Shown here one piece after another: positions 11,797 through 23,259 of a stretch of DNA of 64,000 nt. Below the pieces are notes generated by a model. The model did not search any database. It saw nothing but the letters and a program-made list of their open reading frames with translations, and was not told where the DNA came from. This DNA comes from Ulva prolifera. Taxonomy: Eukaryota; Chlorophyta; Ulvophyceae; Ulvales; Ulvaceae. The position numbers and the translations under genes are program-made. Position 1 is the first letter of the stretch. Each line of letters starts with the position of its first letter. Location: positions 1,987,101 to 2,051,100 of the forward strand of contig CM041199.1 in NCBI GenBank assembly GCA_023078555.1, given 5' to 3'.

Positions 11797-12759
11797 ATGC
11801 CTACAGATCGTATGTCCTCGGAGCTTCAAAGATCGCAAGAATGGGAATCATGCACGAGACCTCCTGCACCGTCATCGCCAAATGCAGCTCTGTCGTCGCG
11901 TCAATCGTCCACAGTCGCTCCAGACATCGGCACGATCCCATTCCTGCCACCTAATCAGCGCAGTCCGGAGTCTTCAGAGGAGGCCAATGGGCTGTTCTGC
12001 CCAGAGAAGGGCAGCAAACGTGTTGACTCAGCTCCTGAGGACCCCACTAAACGCCCAAATCTACAAGGCACAGCACCAGCATCGCAGCCTTTGCTGATTG
12101 CATCGTCATGGCTCACACCTGGCCGCCCAGAGAGCCCAGGCGTTGCTGCAAACCTCCTGAGGCGGGCTTCACGATCGAGCGCCATTCCCCCTGCCAGTGT
12201 GACTCCCACCAGGCCCGGCCCCCATCAGCCTGCTGCGGATCAACCACCACATGCATCACTTGCAGCTCTAGTGCACGGCCATCATGCTATTCCTGCTCTG
12301 CCAGAGACGCCTCCCGACAAGATCCTCGACTGCTCAGCAGCTCGCCAGCTCCTGTCCAGCCACCTGGAAGCCACAGTTGCCAGAGGACACCCCACCTGGT
12401 GTCCAGGCGAGCAAGCGGCAGACACGCCACCTGCTGCCATGCCGGATCTCCGATCAGCCATGTCGGGAGGCTTTGTGCGCCGGCGCAGTGGCAGTGGCAG
12501 CCGCCGGGTCAAGCCCGCTCGTGCACGCAGCAACACCAAGGTCTTCCCCCACCTCCTATGCCATGCCCCATGCCGGTTCATGCCGGATTCATGCATGAGC
12601 CCGCAATGCAGTGGTCCGCTGGTTCCTGCCCACATCACAGCAGCCAGAGGCGTGCTGTTGTCGAAGGGCACATCGCCTGCCGGGATACCTGCTGTTCCCC
12701 ACACCGTAGTGGCGGGAAAGACCCGGCGAACCGGGTCATGGCACGAGATGTTCTTATGA
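11797..12759 (+). CDS. Hypothetical Pro/Ser/Ala-rich protein
   Basis: An open frame of about 320 codons runs from ATG 11797 to 12759. Its translation is low in complexity, rich in Pro, Ser, Ala and Arg, and has no domain I recognise. A basic patch (RRRSGSGSRRVKPARARS) lies near residue 235. The alternative frame 12108-12920 is also open, so chance openness in GC-rich DNA is a real possibility. No function is proposed. Confidence 0.3.
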   Translation: MPTDRMSSELQRSQEWESCTRPPAPSSPNAALSSRQSSTVAPDIGTIPFLPPNQRSPESSEEANGLFCPEKGSKRVDSAPEDPTKRPNLQGTAPASQPLLIASSWLTPGRPESPGVAANLLRRASRSSAIPPASVTPTRPGPHQPAADQPPHASLAALVHGHHAIPALPETPPDKILDCSAARQLLSSHLEATVARGHPTWCPGEQAADTPPAAMPDLRSAMSGGFVRRRSGSGSRRVKPARARSNTKVFPHLLCHAPCRFMPDSCMSPQCSGPLVPAHITAARGVLLSKGTSPAGIPAVPHTVVAGKTRRTGSWHEMFL

Positions 12760-13300
12760 TCCGTGACTCCTTCGCATGCGTTTTAGTACCAGTGCCACCT
12801 GACGTGGATATGAGGTACCAGCTGATGTGGATACTGTCTACCAAGCAAACCTACCTCGCACGTGCCGGCTCCTCGGACGGGGAAGACACACAGTTGTTTG
12901 GACGCAGGACACTCAGATAACATACGATCTCCGCATTCACGTCAATGCACTGGTGTTTGTCTTCTCCTGTTTGCTCTTTTGTAAACTACTTCAATGCACT
13001 TGAGCCGCTCATGCCTCCCCAAATGCAAGCTGCACCATCCCTGCGCAGATTCCCAGACCGAGTTCCATCGCCGCGCGTATTCCCAGACCGAACCCCATGC
13101 TGTCACCTTCGTCTGGCTGTATAGGCGACGATGACACTCTAGCTCAGCTGTGGAGCTGAGTGTCCTCTACACACGCCCTTCTGTATGCCTGTTTAGCAGT
13201 TGGGGCTGCGATGGTGTCCACCCGGCCACTGCCCAGTCTGCATGCATGCCGACACCACTAACCGCACTAATAGTAGTCATACTACTCGAACTGCAGTCGT
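12760..13300. other. Intergenic, nothing recognised
   Basis: A short imperfect duplication near 13048-13096 repeats CAGATTCCCAGACCGA-type sequence (TTCCCAGACCGA twice, 31 bases apart). No gene was seen. Confidence 0.4.
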
Positions 13301-13313
13301 TTGTGCATGCAGG

Positions 13314-16300
13314 AACTCATCCGCCTGCGGCGTGCATCCCTGTCCGGCACGTCCCTGACTGATGCAGCCCCCTCCCGTGCCTCCACTCCCCCCGCCTCCG
13401 ACTCCGCCCCAGATGCACCTCACCCCGTCGACGCGCCAACCCACGATGTTCAATTCTCACAGGGCCGCGTCAGCGCCCCGAGCGTGCTGTCCCCTCTGGC
13501 GCCACAGCCGCCCCAGGCGGGCGCCCCGCAGCGCGCGCCGCGGCTCAAGCCGAAACCCGGCGGCGGCCCGGCGGCCGCGAGGCCGCAGCCGGGTCCCCCC
13601 GGCCGGCTGGCGCCGATGCACCGCTCGCGCTCGGCCGCCGCGCTGCGTGCTGTGGAGCAGCCGCAGCTGGAGGACGAGGTCGCCAGCGCGCTGGAGGAGG
13701 GCCTGCTGTCGATGGCGGATGTGCATGTGTATGGCAAGCGCACGCCGTGGCAGGGTGCGACGACCACCTCGCTCCGTAGTAACTTGCAGTCTGCAGTTGA
13801 AGTTTCCGAAAGCTGCACTGCACATTTGGAACTTGCAGTCTGCAGTTGAAGTTTCCGAAAGCTGCACTGCACATTAGGAACCTGCGCGAAATGGTGACTC
13901 CACACACCATACCTCAAGTTCACCCCACTGCATCTGGAGGTGTGATAAAGTAACATTAAAGTAAATCTGGGGTCACCTTAGGAGTCGTGTCCTGAAGAGG
14001 AAATTGAGTACGTTGTGCTCGTCTTTCACCAGGTCCTGGCGCAAGACTGTCCTGAACGCACCACGCTCGTATCGCAGTGCTTGACTCACTAGGTGCCTAG
14101 CTGTGCTACTACGCGACAGAGGCGGACAGAGGTGGTTGTCCGTTGTCTCGCTGGAGCAGGTAGGGGCCGATCGGTCCGGTAATGGTATCCATGAACATGC
14201 CTTTGTGGATAGAGTTGAAATCATGGCGTCTCTCTTGAGTTTCTGCTTGAGTATGGCTGCCATCATGCGTGGCTGTACTTGTAGATCATGGATGAGTCAT
14301 CGGTGGGGTAAATGTCGGTGTGCTGCATGAGCGGCTGCCTCTAGACCTGGGCAGCAGCACAGTGCGGCTCTGCCCTCAGCATGCGGGGCAGTATCTGGTG
14401 GTCCAACGCTGGACGCCTTGGACTCCTGTACGGCATATGTGGTCCTGTTAATTCGGAGTTGTCAATTTCCAATAGGATACGGCTCAGTCAATTCAGATTT
14501 ACTTTACTTTACTTTACTGTCAAGATCGTGTTGCAGCCAGAACGCTTCGCCACAGCTGCTCACCAGCCCACGGGTTGAGTCATTCCCGCATCATACAGGA
14601 GTCATGGCACAGTTGCTGCCTGATGACTCGGCCAGCCTGCCAACTTGCTCTGCAACACACGTGTGGGTCTGAGTGTGGGCCTGGCGGCACCGCGGCACTC
14701 TGTTTCATTAGATGTCAAAGTTAGCTGTTTATCATTTTTGTACTGCGCACTGCTGAACGTGGCTAACAAAGTTTTCCATGGCAGCCACACAGGGCACCGT
14801 CACGTGCCACCGCGTCGCCTCTCCAGCACTTGCATCAGCGCAGTAACCCTGACTCCAGCACTTGCATTCACCGCAGTAACCCTGACTCCAGCACTTGCAT
14901 TCACCGCAGTAACACTGGGCGCTTCTTCTCCAGCGTCAACACGCCTGCGCAGCGCCACCGCAACGAGGTGTCTCTCACCGTCCACAGCGCTGCAGGGTTC
15001 CGGCATGACAGCCTGCACGAGCTGCCGGCCGCTGCCTCCCCGCCACCGGACGGTCGCGGCCCCTCTCAGGAGGCCGCGGCGGGGCTGCAGCAGAAGGGCA
15101 TGGCCCGCATCGCCTCCTGCCCCGGCGGCCTCTCGGCGCTATCCGCGCCGGCGCTCATCAAGCCGGAATACTCCCACCGCAACCACAAGCAGTTCCTCGA
15201 CCTGTACGACCTCGGGGCGGTGCTCGGCACCGGCGGCTACGCGGTCGTGCGCGAGTGCACGTGCAAGGCGACCGGCGCGAAGTTCGCGGCCAAGATGATG
15301 ACCGTGTCGGAGCACCCGGAGTCGGGCGGGCGTGACATCGACCGGCAGGTGCACGCCGCAGCTGCTCACGAGGCCCATGCATGGGTCTCATGCGTGTTTC
15401 CGTGCTTGATGCGGCTGCGTCGGTGCATCGTAGTGGCGCAGGAAGTGGCATGCACGTTTGCTGCGCACGTTCCATCGCACGTTTTACAGCTATTTTCTTG
15501 CACCAGGACCAGGCAGAGGTGCCTACCAACAAGTAGGCAGCCTTGCGGTCCGCCATGAAAAGAAAAGCAAATCTCCTGCCGGCTGGTGGCTCTGCGTTGC
15601 AACGGACCATGCCCGGTGTCGTGCCGGGTGTGACCGAGGGCGGCGTGTGCAGGCGCTGATGAACGAGCTTGACCTCATGGGACGCCTGCAGCACCCCAAC
15701 ATCGTGCGCCTGCTGGAGTACTTCCTGCAGGACGACCCCGCGCTGCCGCACTGCGGCGCGTGCATCATCGTCATGGACCTCCTGCACGGCTCCGACCTCA
15801 TGGACCACTTTGACGAGGTCGGCGGGTTCGCGCGCGATGACGTCATCGTGCGCACCTGCCCTATTCACAAGCGCCCAAAAAAGTTCCCGACAACAGCACT
15901 TTCGATCACAGCGGTCTACAAAGATTCTTCTAGATCTCAGAAACCAGACCCCCCCCCCCCACGCTCCCACGGCCGTGTCCGTGCATGCAGTCGTACACAG
16001 TCAATTTGTTTGAACATGCAATCCCAACGATTGGTCGCGGGCACCCGCTCAGGCCCCAACCCCCAGGGTTGGGTGTCATGTCCGCGAGTGTGGGTTTGGC
16101 CTGACGCCGCACGGTGGCTGCTGCAGCTCGTCATGCGCTGCCTGCTGGACGCCGTGAGCCAAATGCATGGCTACGGCATCAGTCACCGGGACCTTAAGCT
16201 GGAGAACCTCGTGCTCGCACGCCCCGGGGACCTGCGCTCCGTGACGATCGTCGACTTTGGGCTTGCAAAGGCGGCGCGCGCGCGCGAGCGCATGGAGGGC

Positions 16301-18387
16301 GTCACCGGCACCCTTTGGTACACCGCCCCCGAGATCCTCCTCGGCGAGCCGTACTCGCCGCTCGTCGACCTCTGGTCTCTCGGCGTCGTCATGTACCTGC
16401 TCCTCACGGGTGCGACCGCATGCATGCGACTCATGCATGTGCCACCCCTGCCGCTGACCTCACATCTCTGGACGTTCATGTGTGTCTGCTGCACAACGGG
16501 TGGATCACATGCATGTGTCACATGCATGCGCTTCACCCTGGAATGGTATATGGAAGCGGTGACAGTCTGGATATGGCCCTTTTTCAGTAAATGGCAGCGT
16601 CGGGTCGGTGCAATGAGCAACACACATTGACGATCACATTCTATCAAGAGTGGTTAAGCCGAGCGGTGGCTGCTCCCTGGCTGCAGGGGACTATCCGTTT
16701 GACGTGCCGATGGACACTGTGCCGGACCCACCATCTGACTGGGAGCCGTCATCGGACGACGATGACTCAGACGACGACACGGAGGCGACGGACCCGACGG
16801 ACAGCGACGAGCGACGGGCCGCGTGGCGCACCGAGAAGCGGGAGGAGCTGCTGGAGGATCTCATCTGCGACGAGGAGCCGGGGTGGGAGCAGGCGGTGTG
16901 GGCGGCGGACCCCGTGGCCGCCGACCTCGTGCGGGGCCTGCTTGCGAAGGACCCCCGCGCGAGGCTGTCTGCCGCGGAGGCCCTCGAGCACTGCTGCTTC
17001 ACCGGGCACGCGGCGCACGACCGCGCGACGCTGAAGCACGCCCACACCCGCGTCGCTGCGCTCACCGAATCGTCGGAACAGCTGCCGGTGCGGTGCCCCG
17101 CTGTCGCGGGCCGTGTGTGTGCGCCGGGTCGTGTTGATGTGGTTCGTGCGAGGCTTGGTCCTGCGCCGTTTCAGCTCAGCCTCCGTGGCTGGATCCATGC
17201 CAAGGCGAGATTCATCCAGGAATTTCATGATAGTGTGTCCTCAGGGCCTTAGTGGCCGGGGGTGTTGCGGCAGGTTGGTCTAACATTGCTGGCGACTGGG
17301 GTGCGGAGCAGTCACCGCGGTGCCACGCGTGCAGGTTCGGCATTTCCACGCTGGCGACTGGATTGTGGAGCAAAACGCGCGTGCCCGCCACGCAGCCGAG
17401 TGTTACCTGATCCTCTCAGGCGAGGCCGCGGTGCTCATGCATGCGCCGGCGAGTGTGCTCGCGGACCCCGGCACTGGCCTGCTCCACCTGTGCACGCGCC
17501 GCGCCGGCAACTTCGTTGGCGCCTTGCAGCTGTCCGCCGATTCCGGCGGCAGCGGCAGCGGCAGCCCGAGCGGGCAGCGCGGCGGCTGCGGCACCTCACC
17601 GGCGTTCGGCGGCGGCTGCCTTGCGGCGTCGTTCAGCTCCGACTCGATGACGCTCGCGTCAATGGCGTGGCGGGAGGACTCGTGGCCGTCGGGCGCGGCC
17701 GGGGGCCGCAGCGGCGTGGCCGGCGCCCACGGCAGCAGCGACGGCGGCTCCAACGAGCTGCCGGCCGCGGCGGCGCATGCCAGTGCAGGCCTGAAGCTGA
17801 GGGTGATCTTCATGGTCCTGCGTGTCGCGAAACGGTTCGGCACTTCCAGCGCACATATTGGATCCTGTCGCCGCGGCCACCCTGTAAAGTGAAGTAAACC
17901 TCAATTTACTGAGCCGTATCCTAGTGGACATTGACAACTCCGAGTTAACGGGACCACATATGCCGAAGGAGTAAACCTGTTGAACCCCGGTGCAATTCGA
18001 ACCCGGGGGCATGACGCAGATGAGCGTTTTGCGTGCTGTCTGCGATGTGCACGGCCGTGGTCGCGGCCAATAGCGTCCGCTTCAGTTTGCAGCGTGCGCC
18101 CTCCTCACCCCTTGGCTACTCATCGCTTGCTGTGCTGATGGTGGCGGTGGGGGTGCAGGTGGATCGGCCACCGGCGGACGGTGGGAGTGCGCGCTGAGAC
18201 GGCGGTGTCTGCTGTGGTGCTGAGCCACGAGGACATGCGCTGGGCGGTCGCTGCAGACTACCGGATGAGCGGCGAGCTGTCGTCTGCGCTGCGCGCACGG
18301 CGGCTCGTTGTGGCGAAAGCGATCCGGGCTGAAAAGAAGGCGCGGAAAGCACCCGCCGCGGCGGCGGCGGCAGCGGCACCGGGATAG
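13314..18387 (+). CDS. CaMK-like Ser/Thr protein kinase with C-terminal cyclic-nucleotide-binding-like domain
   Basis: Kinase exons join cleanly: up to 15348 (glycine loop GTGGYAVV, AAKMM lysine), 15653-15847, 16127-16409 (HRDLKLENLVL catalytic loop, DFGLAKA, TAPEILLGEPYS, then DLWSLGVVMYLLL), and 16687 to about 17086 (closing helices, DPRARLSAAEALEH). Donors are GTGCAC, GTGCGC, GTGCGA and GTGCGG. Exon 17335 onward reads HFHAGDWIVEQ and CYLILSGEAAV, typical of a cyclic-nucleotide-binding (cNMP) fold. An exon near 18159-18387 (LSHEDMRWAVAADYRMSGEL) probably closes it and ends at a stop. An upstream exon at 13314-13754 (Pro-rich, VYGKRTPWQ) is probably the N terminus, but its junction to the kinase exon is unresolved. 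A 45-residue acidic insert (DDDDSDDDTEATDPTDSDE) interrupts the C lobe after DYPF. All catalytic motifs are present, so activity is expected. The order kinase then cNMP domain is the reverse of PKG. Confidence 0.75.
13780..13884 (+). repeat. Tandem duplication, unit about 52 bp
   Basis: The unit beginning AACTTGCAGTCTGCAGTTGA and ending CTGCACATT is present twice head to tail with one or two differences. It lies just past the putative donor at 13755, inside an intron of the kinase gene. Confidence 0.85.
13950..14008 (+). repeat. Dispersed repeat family A, diverged partial copy
   Basis: AAAGTAAATCTGG, then GTGTCCTGAAGAGGA and an AATTGA block, aligns with copy 1 (AACTAAATCTGG, ATCCTGAAGAGGA). 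The middle is diverged and the 3' part is missing. Confidence 0.45.
14429..14519 (-). repeat. Dispersed repeat family A, copy 4, with (ACTTT)n flank
   Basis: The reverse-oriented core is GGCATATGTGGTCC, GTTAATTCGGAGTTGTCAAT and GGATACGGCTCAGT, then ATTCAGATTTA. It is followed by three to four ACTTT units. The simple-sequence end supports a SINE- or MITE-like nature. It lies in a kinase-gene intron. Confidence 0.75.
14824..14920 (+). repeat. Tandem repeat, three units of about 32 bp
   Basis: CTCCAGCACTTGCAT followed by CACCGCAGTAACCCTGA recurs three times with few changes. It lies just before the first kinase-domain exon, so it may be intronic or encode a variable linker. Confidence 0.85.
17886..18010 (+). 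repeat. Dispersed repeat family A, copy 5, with B-box-like tail
   Basis: AAGTGAAGTAAACC leads into TTTACTGAGCCGTATCCT, TTGACAACTCCGAGTTAACG and GGACCACATATGCCGAAGGAG. Downstream, on the minus strand, GGGTTCGAATTGCACC resembles a tRNA T-arm (pol III B box). This suggests, but does not prove, a tRNA-derived SINE. Confidence 0.65.
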
Positions 18388-20004
18388 GACTGCTGCATGC
18401 ATGCACTGCATGCATGCGCACGAGCCTGCAGCGCTGCTGCCGCATTTTGAGGTAGATGGAATGGGGTGGCGTTTCCTGCACAGAACTTTGTGCTTTAACA
18501 GGTTTTCGGGCGGCAAAGATGATGTGGTGCCGAGTGCGGGATGTGCTCCGGAGCGCGTGAGTTTGACCATGCCATCACTGCAGTGAGGCGGCACAGGCAC
18601 CTGCTGGTGGTGCGCTTTCGGCAGACACGAGACAAAGGCAGATCGATGAGTTGGATCTGAAGCTGAAATGTGAAATAGTCCGACACCGGAGAAACTTGGC
18701 AATAAATGTATGGATATGCGGATGACTGCAGCCAAAGTAAAACGAGGATACCGGGCAAAAAGTTTACGCGATTGCTTCATTGCTGTATTTTCATCTCTGT
18801 TTCCATCACATGTGCACATTCTGGTTTCGTGCTGATTGCAAGCTGTAGTTTAGGACAACGTGGCGTTTTGTATCCAGCAGCCCGGGCTTGGGATTGGTGA
18901 CACTGGCAGAGGCCTAACTCTGCTCTCGAGTGTTCTGTATTTTAGTGAATTGCAAGTGTCGCTGAGTCAGGCCTGTGCTTTGTGGTCTGCCTTCGTGGCC
19001 GAGATTGAAATGTTTCATTTTGGCCATCACTGCAGTAATGGCCACAGCAGTACGATCTGAAGAACCAGGGTACCCCTGTGCATACATTCAGCAGGCAAGC
19101 ACCAGGCAAAGAGTTTCTTGGAACCAAGTGGTGCCTTGCAGTCGCATGTCCTCCGTGTAGGCTTGCTTAGCAAATAGACAAAGCTTCGACGTCAGTTTCT
19201 GGACGTATGTCAAGCGACTCTGCATCATAGTGCCAGATATATCTCCAGCGGTGCGTGGGCATGGTTGTCTTGTTCACTGTTCAGACCTCCGGTAGTCGCT
19301 TCGGTTTCGCCACGTTCTTGCACAGTTTCGCAGCTTACGTACGTGAAGGCTACGGAGACTCTACTGCATGCGGCTTGTGGTATTAATATCAGCTGTATCA
19401 AGCGATAGAAGCTCAGTCGACGACAGCGTGGTGTCTACCAGACGGCGATCTACGCGATCACCTCCGCCACACATATATGACGCAGTGCACAAGTCGGTGC
19501 GGTATGTCGAAACCTACCTGCCTGCACAAACGGCAGAGCATCACGCAACACGCCGGAAACAAAGTTGCTTTTCGAACCTCGTCGGTGTTCATTTTGCAAG
19601 CTCATAGATTCAGGACTTAGGTGCTCTTGCTGGTGTGAACTGGATGTGACACCACGGAATGGTGTGTTCGTGGTTCTTGCGGGGCCATCTGTCCAGCACA
19701 TGTCCGGTCACAAACAATATATGAATTAAAGCTTGACTTTTCTTTCCCGTATGTGGCTGATTGCACGCCCCGCAATGCTCGCTGCACTCGCTGAGCGCTG
19801 ATCCTGGGTCAGCCATGACGTGCGTTCGCTGAATCTCAATCGACTTTTTTCTAGGGAAATGAGTGTGGTCATAAATGGCTAACACATACCATGTTCGCAG
19901 CGAGGTATTGATTCAGATGATTGCTTTGTCTCTTCATGCACCACCATAACCTGTAACCATGCAGGCTAACGTTCCCACATTGAATTGACGATCTCTTCTT
20001 CACC
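18388..20004. other. Intergenic, nothing recognised
   Basis: A GCATGCATGC-rich hairpin lies at about 18393-18420. Otherwise the region is AT-richer than its neighbours and has no supported open frame. It probably holds the 3' end of the kinase gene and the upstream region of the ORF at 20005. Confidence 0.4.
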
Positions 20005-22179
20005 ATGGCTAGCGCGACAGAGTGGGTGAAACGCTCGAGGTCAGAGCGAATGAGCACTACCACAATCGCTGACCAATCAATGTCCTTCATCTCTGGAAAC
20101 TTCACACACGCACTGGCAACGCTTGCAATCGAACAGAGGACGGAGAGGGAGAAGGTTGCGTTAGTGGAAGCTCTCCTTTTGAGCCGCATGTCTGGAAACA
20201 GCAAGAAAGCTGAAGCCAAGCTCGATGAGTTCCACAGACTGCGCCATAACATCATCCGTGATCACTGGAACAAAGCCATACATCAAGTCATGATCAGGTA
20301 TAACATACCTGCACGTGTGAAGGCGAGGAAAGCTCAGGCTGAAAGCCTGCAGCCAGCATCTGAGCAAAAGGAAACGGACTTGCAACTCAAATCATCCATG
20401 AGGCAGCAGCGCAAGACTGATGCGCAAGTGCGATTCAATCTGGAGCAAAACAACCAGCGTCCAGCCAATGTTCAACACAGCAACCGGAGGTCGATTTCAG
20501 AGGGTCACATGCAAATGCTCACACTTTCGCGGGAAGCTGAAGGTACACCTGGTCATGGCCACCAACAAGTCCGCAGCTGCCAACGACTGATGATGCCGCA
20601 GTGTCAAAGCCCTTTTGTCCCCATTCCCACGTCTCAGAGCTTCATGCCCATTTGTGGTCTCTCAAGCATACCTAGAGGAGTCCAGCCTGCTGCCTGGCCT
20701 GGAAATGCGCCCTTTCTGCAACCTGCCACAGGCCAGCTTCATGGAAGCCATACCCCCCACTTCTCACATGACATAGCTTCAAATGGCACTGGTGGTAGGA
20801 ATTGTGGCGTGTCGCGGCCAATGTCTGGACCGTTTCCTTCTGCAGCCAGTCGCCTGCCCACCTCAGCCAATTGTCATGAACTGGCCACACACTGGACTAC
20901 GGCCTCTTTGTCCAGCTGTCCAACAGAGTCATCTCAGATGTCATCCATCTACGCAGCCACAAAGCCTGGACCTGCCCAACACACCACTCACACAGCTGTG
21001 CACAGATCCTCTTTGTCCAGCTGTCCAACCGAGTCATCCCAGATGTCGTCCATCCGTGCAGCCACAAGGCCTGCAACTGCTCGACACAATAAGGGCACTG
21101 GTATGGTACATACAGCAGGAGCTCTCATGCACGGCTTCCAAGCGAATCATAGCGTTTCCTGCACAGACCCTGCAGCAGCCGTGTCACCAGGGACAGTGCA
21201 TCACAGCAGCCCTCCCTGGCACATGACCCCGGCTGGGACTGTCACGCCTTCATGCACAACAGAGCCCTCATCAGCTGCCCTGGACATCGACGGACATGTG
21301 GACGCCATTTCGCGTTCCTCTGCCAGACAGTCCCGGCACCAGCAACCTGGCCGCCCACTGAACATGGCGTCGCGTGCACCAGCCGGGATCGCTCGCCGGT
21401 CAGCTGCGGCAAGCGGTGACGCTGCCGGCAGCGAGATGACTGAGAGCTCTGCCTCTGGCAGTTGCACGCAGACTCATCAGCGGTGGGGAGCGCAACGGGG
21501 CGAATCGCTGTGGAGCAGCCACATGCATGGAGGAGGGACGGCAGGTCATATGGCTCCTGATGCCACGCACTTACGACACAGCCACCGCCCCGCATACAAT
21601 CCGGGACACAACTCCGCTGGGCCTGTGAACAACGGCGTACAGCAGGCGCCAGCGTCCCAAGGGGCATGGGGCCCTTCTCGGCAGCACCTCGGCTGTGTGG
21701 CTGAACCTGGCGGCGACAGGGCAACGACACTACAGCGCAGTGGTGTGTCAGCAGCAATGGCGATGGGGGTGAGCGGCGGCAGCTCTGAAAGGAGCTATGA
21801 GTCGAGCAGCCGTCCGAGCGTAGGGACTCCAACCACATCGGGACGGCCTTCAGGTCGGCAGCCAGCGGTGCGCCATGCACCTGGCTTGCGGGCGGAGGCG
21901 GGCAGCAACACCCATGAGTCGGGGCGCATGGGAGGCTGGTGTGGCCAGGGAGGGAGCCGGGTCGGGGCTCCGACGAAGGTGGCCGCTGGGGGGGCAGGTT
22001 CTTCACGAAAGCACCTGCAAGCTGGAGCTGATGCCGCGCCAGATGGTACATTGCATGGCAGCAGCAGGCAGCTGCATACGGCGGTGGCGGGGATACAGCA
22101 CCTGGGGGGCATTGGCGCATTCAGGGGGGCGTCCCAAGGCTCAGAAACAACGGAATCGTCGGAGGATGAAGACGATTGA
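20005..22179 (+). CDS. Hypothetical low-complexity protein, 724 codons
   Basis: This is a single long open frame from ATG 20005. Residues 1-110 look ordered and partly helical (EREKVALVEALLL, AEAKLDEFHRLRHNIIRDHW), followed by a long Ser/Gly/His/Gln-rich region and an acidic end (ETTESSEDEDD). An internal repeat of about 23 residues (SLSSCPTESSQMSSI.AAT) occurs twice, encoded at 20905-20970 and 21009-21074. Reading-frame length and a composition that stays constant to the stop favour a real gene. I recognise no family. The N-terminal segment superficially resembles helical trihelix/Myb-like ends, but I cannot support that. Confidence 0.6.
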   Translation: MASATEWVKRSRSERMSTTTIADQSMSFISGNFTHALATLAIEQRTEREKVALVEALLLSRMSGNSKKAEAKLDEFHRLRHNIIRDHWNKAIHQVMIRYNIPARVKARKAQAESLQPASEQKETDLQLKSSMRQQRKTDAQVRFNLEQNNQRPANVQHSNRRSISEGHMQMLTLSREAEGTPGHGHQQVRSCQRLMMPQCQSPFVPIPTSQSFMPICGLSSIPRGVQPAAWPGNAPFLQPATGQLHGSHTPHFSHDIASNGTGGRNCGVSRPMSGPFPSAASRLPTSANCHELATHWTTASLSSCPTESSQMSSIYAATKPGPAQHTTHTAVHRSSLSSCPTESSQMSSIRAATRPATARHNKGTGMVHTAGALMHGFQANHSVSCTDPAAAVSPGTVHHSSPPWHMTPAGTVTPSCTTEPSSAALDIDGHVDAISRSSARQSRHQQPGRPLNMASRAPAGIARRSAAASGDAAGSEMTESSASGSCTQTHQRWGAQRGESLWSSHMHGGGTAGHMAPDATHLRHSHRPAYNPGHNSAGPVNNGVQQAPASQGAWGPSRQHLGCVAEPGGDRATTLQRSGVSAAMAMGVSGGSSERSYESSSRPSVGTPTTSGRPSGRQPAVRHAPGLRAEAGSNTHESGRMGGWCGQGGSRVGAPTKVAAGGAGSSRKHLQAGADAAPDGTLHGSSRQLHTAVAGIQHLGGIGAFRGASQGSETTESSEDEDD

Positions 22180-23259
22180 TGGCGAATCAAGCGATGGAGC
22201 CTTCACTGCCGCAGTTATCATGTGCACACAGTCATGTAGCAGCTTGGTTGGAGTTCACCTTGCCGAGCTGTATGTCACGGAGCTCGCCTTGAGTCGTTGC
22301 TGTGCGGCGATGGAGTGAATCAGTAGCTAGATGCGGTAGTTGCGCAAAAATAAAGGATGGCAGGCTGCATGTCGCCAGATATAATTTTGGTAGCCAGCTA
22401 CAACCAGGAATACTTACAGTCAAAGCATCATCGTGCCAGTTCAGCACCAGCAGTATGACATATGCCAGCAAGGTTGGCCATGCCGTAGTCTCCATTGATT
22501 ACGCAGCGGCTGTCTTTATCAACAAAAATGCATACCAGGCACATCATTGTCTTACTCTCGTTTTAAAGAACTGCAACACAGTCCATGCACTGCTCGTAGC
22601 GTAGTGCAGTGCCACATGTTAATGGTTAGCAACGCGCTGAAGGCCACATGAGCAGCTGCATTGGCAGGTGGTGACCTAACTTCACCCACTGATGCATTGC
22701 AGTGATTGGTCACATGCTCATATCATACATTCCTCAATAATTGTATCGCCACACCCTGGTATTGGCAGCCAGTGCTCATGACGGTTCAACTGACGATTCA
22801 GATCCCATGTGCTAGCAAGTCGGTCAGCAGCTATTCTGAGAAACGAAATGAATCGCTGACATAAAAAAAACCATGATGTTTATAGGTCACGCCAGCTTCC
22901 ACGGATGGTGTCATTCGCTCTGGGGGCCCAGAACGGGCTTGTCGTATAGCATTATTTGCTTCCGACACGGCTCAATTGCGGGCTTCAATTGATGGTGCGC
23001 TAGAAGGGTTTCATGATGTGGACACTGTGTTACAATTCCACACTCAAGCATGGGCTGTGATGAAGGTTCGCTATCTCCGACCTATCGCGAAGCTCCGCAG
23101 GGCCAAGAAGCTCTCCAAAGACTTCACGTCCAGTCTTGCAGGAGATGTCAGTGTAACTTTTTCAATAAAGTCTGCGTCGTCAGCTAAAACTGCCCTTTCC
23201 CGTCGATTTATTCTCCGTAAATCTGTTCCGGACTTCTGATATCCACAAGCTTTGTCATC
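22180..23259. other. Intergenic, nothing recognised
   Basis: This is an AT-richer region between two plus-strand genes. It presumably contains the terminator of the upstream ORF and the 5' region of the gene at 23260, but no TATA box or other element can be named with confidence. Confidence 0.4.

Noticed and set aside
17960..18010. A tRNA gene on the minus strand
   Set aside because: Only a T-arm-like box is visible; acceptor, D and anticodon arms cannot be folded. It is treated as a possible SINE tail.
22976..23239. Plus-strand 87-codon ORF
   Set aside because: It directly precedes the well-supported gene at 23260, has no domain, and is probably 5' flanking or untranslated sequence.
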